NCBI GenBank assembly: GCA_023079485.1
Contig: CM041104.1
Span: 3,225,676 to 3,289,675, forward strand
Source: Archilochus colubris
Lineage: Eukaryota; Chordata; Aves; Apodiformes; Trochilidae
Length of the DNA stretch: 64,000 nt
Direction: 5' to 3'
The notes beneath the pieces were generated by a model. The model searched no databases, was not told the origin of the DNA, and was given only the letters and a program-made list of their open reading frames with translations. Positions 44,760 through 64,000 of the stretch are shown piece after piece. The first letter of the stretch is position 1, and every line of letters begins with the position of its first letter. Position numbers and translations under genes: made by a program.

Positions 44760-47700
44760 CAAGCTTCTTCAGCACCTAGATGGGGACCAGTCACCTGTCT
44801 GATCCCTTTCTGCTGTGGAGAGAAGGTCTCTGCAGGGCCAGAGTTCCACCACACTGGGGCTTGCTTCTTGAGGGAGCTTTTAGGGAGGTTTAGATCACCC
44901 ACCACCCAAAATGCCAGGACAGGCTGTGTGTGTGGGGGTCCTGCTGTGCTGGGATGCTCAAGGTCACCCTTGAACCCAAGCACCATGGGACACAGCTTTG
45001 CTCAGTGACAGGATACATCTTGTATGGGAAAGCTGCTGTCTGCTAGGTGACATCCCAGGAGAGTGTATCCAGATTAGAGACTGGAAACATGGAGTCAGAC
45101 ATCAGTTGAACTTCAGAGAAAGAAAAGCCCACATTGTCTGGTGGGCCATAGTGAGGTGAGAAGGTCTCCTTTTGTGCGAGAATATGCAGGAACACTGCTC
45201 CCTCCAAGGTGTCAGCCAGTCTTAGAGAAAAGTCCAAGCCAGATCCCATGAAGAAACCCCACATCTGTTGCCATTGCCCCTTTGTTACGAGAGAGACTGA
45301 GCTCAATCTGGTGTGAGGCTTGATGACCAAGTGTAGTGTTTGAACCTGTAGTGAGCAGAAGGCTAAGTTGGTGGCCCAGGAGAGCAGAGCTATGGCCTTC
45401 ACCAGGCTGAGGAAACCCCTCCTAAATCCCAGCAGCAGATCCTATACAAGCATGGCTGCTTCCATCAGCTGGCTCCTCACCATAGCCCCAGTCTAGCTTC
45501 CCATGGAGCACAGGAGAAGGTGCACGAGAAGTGGAGAGAGCAGGGGGCTATGATGGGACCATCTTGGGGACTGACACTGTGAGTGGCTGGTTGTGTGAGC
45601 TTGGTGTGATCCTGGTGGGACAGGATTGGGGGGACCCAGGGGTTTGCTTTGGAGGAACCTTGCATGGCTGGGCTGAGCCAGAGGGACACTGTCAGCGTGG
45701 CAGTGCTGGCCTGTCACCTCTGCCCATCTCACTGTAAGCAGACATTCTTTCTTGATGGAAATATGCCTGAAATAGCCCCTCCACAGATTGTCTTTATCTA
45801 ATCAGCTGCCTTTGCACTCCCCCCTGGTGCATTTCAGGGAGCTGATAGTGGTGATATGTGAAGTGTGGAAACCTCTCGCCAACTGCCCGACACAGAGAGT
45901 AATTCTCCTTCCTGCCACTTATCAGAGCTTTCTAATGGGAAACATTCCTCCTGGGGGTCGAGGAGCAGCCAGAGGATTTCTCCAGAGATGATGGCTGAGG
46001 CCCTGGCACCCTTCTGGCTTTTCTACGTTAGGTAGGAGCTGATCTGACCCCAAAATTCTCATGGAAGGAGCAGCTCTGCAGTCTGGTGTCCTGCCCAGCC
46101 CTGGGGGGCACAGCTGAGGACCCCCATCCTCTTCCATCATATCATGGGACACCAACATTGAGCACAGAGCTCTGGGGGGAAGAACAGAGGTGCTTCGGTG
46201 GTCAGGGGAGACGATCCCACTGCTGAGGATGGTCATGCAGGGTTGGTGGGACACTCAGGCAGGCTGTTCATTTTGGGCAGTCGCCACCTAAAGCAAAATC
46301 CCTTCTGCTCAGGGATTTTTTTTTTTTTTAGGGCTATTGTGGGAGGTCCATAGGAGCCCTCTGTGGCCACTGTCCCACTGTCTGACCTGTCTGAGCAGGG
46401 CACAGCTCAGGCCTTGCCAGCAATGATGCTGAGCTTCCTACCACCCTGAAAAACACATCACAAATGCCAGGGCCAAAAGCACCCGGACCCAAAGGAAGTG
46501 GAGTTCAGCAGCTGCTGGAGTGACCATTCCACATTTCCCCTTCTAGAGAGCTGCTCAGCCTTTGATAGACCCTGCTGGAACCTCTTCAAAGAAGGAGAGA
46601 AACTAGGGCGGACAGAAGGAACTGCAGAAGGAATCTCCGAAAATAAAATCACTTTAAAGATAAGGCAGAGGAGGAGGTGAGCAGAGTGTGGGGTGGGTAC
46701 ATGCCCTGAGAAGAATGTGTGAAGCTGGGCCAGCTGGTAGCTCTTGGCCAAGAGCTCATCCCACTGCCAGGGAGCTTATGGCAAAGGTACTTGGCACCAG
46801 ACCCACCAAAGGCCTCAGGTCCCCCCAGGATGTGGGTGGAAACCTGACTCCAAGCCCAGAACAGAGTGACAGAAGACCATTAGGGTAACCTTAGAGGGAC
46901 CTGTGGTCCATCAGCACCCATGGATCTTTAGGACACTGAAACTCTGCAGTCTCAGCAGGCTTGTACAGCTCTGTCACACCATGGCTAAGAGGGGCCTCAG
47001 CAATGCAGTTCCCTGATGATCTCCCCAGAACAGTTGCAGTAGACACATTGATGGAGTCCAACTCTGCACCAGCTGCTGGCAAACCCTGAAGAGGACCTGA
47101 GCTCCTGAACACCAGCCTGGTGACAAAGCACCCACATGGAGTATGGAAGTGAGGGCTTGCACCCCATTTTATCCTGATGGGATCAAAGTCACCTTGTTCA
47201 CACTACACACTCCCTCCATGGGACCATTTTATTTCATGGAGAAGACTGGCACCATACAAAGCCCTTGCTTCACACCACACGGTCAGTGAAGGCAACCCAC
47301 CCCAGAGCCCAGCCATCCCCTCTGCTGGGGCTCAAGTAACAGGGGACAGGTCTGGAGTCCTCCTGCAACCCATAGGTCTCCCAGGCTGCACTCCAAAGCA
47401 GAGTGGAAAGGCAGAGGACCTGCCTGTCAGAGTGTCACTGGAAACCCAGACTCACAGGGTGTAGCAGCAAACCTTGCCTGTGTGCTGGGTGGAAGGAGTA
47501 ACCAACACTGGGGCTTCAGCAGAAACCCTTTCCTGTGCCTGGCTTGAGTGCAGGGCAGGTCCTGAGGCTGCAAAAATCTCTGCAAGCTGGGCTGTGTGCC
47601 CAGGCTGAAGCCACGTGCCCTAAGCAGCTCCTGATGCTGCTATTCTGGCTGTGACAGAGGCTACACCACATCCAGCCTGGGCACAGCACCCTGCAGCTGA

Positions 47701-49100
47701 TCCTTAATCACCCCATGTCTCAGCTTCCCCGTGCTCTCAGGAGGAGACAACAACCCCCAAATCTCTGTGGGGTGTAAGTGGTACATAATGGGGAACAGCA
47801 AAACCCTGCAGCCACGGACTCTGGATCTCTAGCACCACCTTGGTGGAGTTATTCCTCATGTCTGTGTCCCCAGGACATGACCACACATCTCGGGAGCCAA
47901 GAGGCACAGAGGCACCTCCAGCCAAGGATGGGGGATGCAGCCATCCATCTGAGGGTTCAGAAGCTGGAGGGGTGTGAGGGTACCCAGTCAGCCAGCTCTG
48001 ACAAAGCTTTTCACATGAATCTGTGTTGAATCCAAGCAGCCCACGAGTGTCCCTGCTCCCATGGAGCAGCTTTCTGAGGAGCAGAGCAGCACTGCAGGGA
48101 GGACCATGCATCTGAGGGGCTGTAACCCACCCTGGCAGGGGTTCATGGTCTGGCTGCAAGTGCTGGGCTGGTCCATGGGGTCCTTTGCCCTGGGAAGGTG
48201 GTGCTGGGCCTGCCCTTGACAATGGCACATCTTGGTCTGGTGAGGGCTGGAGGGAGGAGGGATGAGAACCAAGCATCCAGCCCTGCTTTGCTTTTTAAAT
48301 GCACTGAAGCAAAGGCAAAGGGAGGAGCAGAGTTGGTGGTGGGCAGGCATGAAGGTCCTTTGGGGAGGAAGCCACGTGGCACGTACAGGCACAGGAATGC
48401 TGTGACTTCTCCTTGAGCCTGGAACAGAAATCCCTGTGGCCTGGGTGAGGGTCTGCCTGGGCTCATGCCCACCTCAGGCAGCCCATGGTAGTGCTGCTGG
48501 GACAGGAGTTTGCTCTGGGCTGTAGTCACTGTGCTGTACATTGTGTCACTGGGTGCTGCCCAGGCAGAATGGTGTGGAGGAAATCCAGCAGCTCCTCTGC
48601 AGTCAGATCTTAAATCTTGTCTAGCCATGAAACCAAGCTCCCAAGCCAAGGTGAGAAAGCTCTGGGAACAGGACCTGGAGGTTTACTCTTTTGCAGACAT
48701 TGCTGAGGGCAGAGCTCATCCTGAGCTCTCCTGCCCAGCAGTGTGCCTGACCTGGGGGACTTCTCATGGGCCACTACAGCTCTGGGGAGTGTCAGAGCCC
48801 TCTGACAAACCCACTGAGTTTCATTTGCCTGTAACCAGAAAAGCAAATTCTGGTGTTTGTGGTGTTTGGTGTTAAATGGTCAGTGGCTGGTGTTGTGGAA
48901 AACAAGCTGAGAAGAAAAAGGGGTAGCAGAGCCCAAGCCCTGAGCTCCTTCCCTTGTCCTGTGCTCCTGGGCAGTGTGGCCAGGGAGAGACTGAAACAGA
49001 GCTGAGTGAAAAGTTGGGATGCTCCAGCTTGGAAAGGCAGCAGCTGCACACATCCCTCCAGGCAGTGGGGAAGGAGCAAGAGGACTTGTGGCTCAGGTGC
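44760..49100. other. GSS-MYH7B spacer, part 2
   Basis: I see no gene. Open frames of up to about 180 codons occur on both strands without any family motif or plausible splice structure. One compact group of muscle-type motifs lies at 45.79-45.95 kb. Confidence 0.65.
45794..45949. promoter_or_regulatory. MYH7B: GATA/E-box/MCAT cluster
   Basis: Within 156 bases occur TTATCT (GATA, 45794-45799), E-box CAGCTG (45803-45808), TTATCA (45919-45924) and MCAT CATTCCT (45943-45949). Each is short and could be chance; the grouping resembles cardiac and slow-muscle control regions. Confidence 0.3.
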
Positions 49101-49110
49101 AGGAAGATCT

Positions 49111-49387
49111 CATTCCTCTGCTCCCCAGCAGAGCAGGCAAGGAGGGCAGGCATGATGAGCTGTGCTGCCTCCCCGAGCTGGATTCTCTCTCTCTGCCTTT
49201 GTACTTGCCTGACAATACAGGAGTAAAAATAACCAGGCTGCATTTGCAGAGAGATAAAAGCGAAGTTTGCCTTTTGTGTCTCTCCGGGCAGTGGGACAGC
49301 AGCACCAATGGAGTTGTGTGGACATGACACATGGGAATTTCTGACATATCTTTTCCCACTCTGACCTTGACAGACACAATAAAAAGG
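49111..49387 (+). promoter_or_regulatory. MYH7B: Candidate proximal MYH7B promoter
   Basis: In order are MCAT CATTCCT (49111-49117), a MEF2-like GTAAAAATAA (49223-49232), AGATAA (GATA, 49252-49257) and a TATA-like ATAAAAAGG (49379-49387). About 45 bases after the TATA-like box is a donor (CACCCAG|GTCAGT at 49431/49432). The ATAAAAGG-type TATA with MCAT resembles other sarcomeric myosin promoters. Confidence 0.45.
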
Positions 49388-49407
49388 GGCTTTGCTGCAC
49401 ACACACA

Positions 49408-49431
49408 CAGCCACTCCTTCCTATCACCCAG
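49408..49431 (+). other. MYH7B: Candidate MYH7B noncoding exon 1
   Basis: A short leader between the TATA-like box and the donor CACCCAG|GTCAGT is inferred. It would splice to the acceptor CCTCCTTTCAG at 50164. The start position is estimated from TATA spacing. Confidence 0.4.
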
Positions 49432-50217
49432 GTCAGTAAGAAAGAGCATGTCTGTGTCTGCTCGTCTGCTACTAACCCGCTGCACCTCTGTGGGCTGGAT
49501 GCTCCCAGAGGACTCGGACCAGCACTGACGGTACAGGGGAGGGTGGGACAGACCTGGATGCAGAGCATTTTTCCTCAGGTCCAGGAACTTTGCTGAGTTT
49601 CTGGCTACCAGCAGTGGTGACCTCTGTGGCTTTTCAGAGCTCTGCTGGGCATGAGATGGGTGTGAGGAAGAGCTATCTGGAAAACGCTTGTTCCACGCAG
49701 CTGTCGCAGAGGTTTTCTAGAAGAGGTCTTCCCAGGGATAATCCCTCCAGTCTTGCTTTTATCTTCCTGCAATGTGGCTCTGCAAAATGGACATGGGTCT
49801 TTACAGAGGTTTTGTGTGAGGTACCAGGGCTCCAAACAGTTTGTAGAGCTGGGGTTGGGTTTAGCTGAGTTTATCATGAAAAGAGGTGTCCTGGATGATC
49901 TCTGGTGATGCCTAAAATGTGAATGTGGATTTTGACACCCAAGTGGTGCCCGCTCACCCAGCTGGGGCTTACATTGCCAGGCTGATAGCAGCAGAAGGGA
50001 AAGTGTTCAGTAATTTATTATAGTCTTTTATTATAGCTATTATTAGCTAGCATTGTTGTCACTTCTTTTCTCATGCTCATGGTGACTGCGTTGCTCCTGG
50101 TGAGCAAACCCAGAGGTGGGTGCTTTACCCACGGACTAACTCCTTGTCCCTTCCCTCCTTTCAGCTTTTGGTGTTTCTCTCTCTTTCTGCTGCTGAGTCT
50201 TCCTCCAGCCAGGCAAG

Positions 50218-64000
<13,783 letters not shown>

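Noticed and set aside
45043..45402. 119-codon minus-strand open frame in the spacer
   Set aside because: I do not recognise the product and see no splice or promoter context; the length is within chance for this composition.
49331..49528. Plus-strand open frame with an N-terminal ATG over the putative MYH7B leader
   Set aside because: It reads through the TATA-like box, a CA run and a splice donor and has no homology; better explained as promoter and leader.

Overview
The window is vertebrate nuclear DNA, almost certainly from a bird. It carries three conserved genes in the order ACSS2 (+), GSS (-), MYH7B (+), which is the same order as on human 20q11. CR1 LINE 3' ends of avian type lie in the introns and in the GSS-MYH7B spacer. 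The short GC-rich introns and one sharp CpG island also fit a bird. All exons were placed by translating the sequence, matching remembered family protein sequences, and requiring GT/AG boundaries with consistent codon phase. No database search was possible.

Layout. Positions 1-13,882 are one long ACSS2 intron; the exons for about the first 125 residues lie upstream of the window. Positions 13,883-26,795 hold 16 ACSS2 coding exons giving 576 residues plus stop, exactly the number expected from human ACSS2 residue 126 onward. Its 3'UTR probably ends near 28.35 kb. GSS runs convergently from a CpG-island promoter near 39.8 kb to its stop codon at 30,519. Its 12 coding exons encode 474 residues, identical in length to human GSS, with a probable poly(A) signal near 29.14 kb. 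Positions 39,050-40,260 form the CpG island, with CCAAT boxes and a run of CRE motifs. Positions 40.1-49.4 kb are a spacer with no confident gene, but with a possible divergent transcript and several muscle-type (MEF2, GATA, E-box, MCAT) motif clusters. MYH7B coding begins at 50,218. Its first 17 coding exons, covering about 624 of roughly 1,940 residues (N-terminal SH3-like domain and most of the motor), run to the right edge.

Function. ACSS2 makes cytosolic and nuclear acetyl-CoA from acetate. GSS performs the last step of glutathione synthesis. MYH7B is a slow/cardiac-type sarcomeric myosin heavy chain. They are linked by conserved position rather than by one pathway. I found no new enzyme system, CRISPR, operon or intact mobile element. 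The points most worth a second look are regulatory: a near-perfect MARE/ARE in GSS intron 1, twin CREs in the divergent promoter, MEF2 clusters upstream of MYH7B, and a MYH7B P-loop exon whose skipping would create a defined premature stop.
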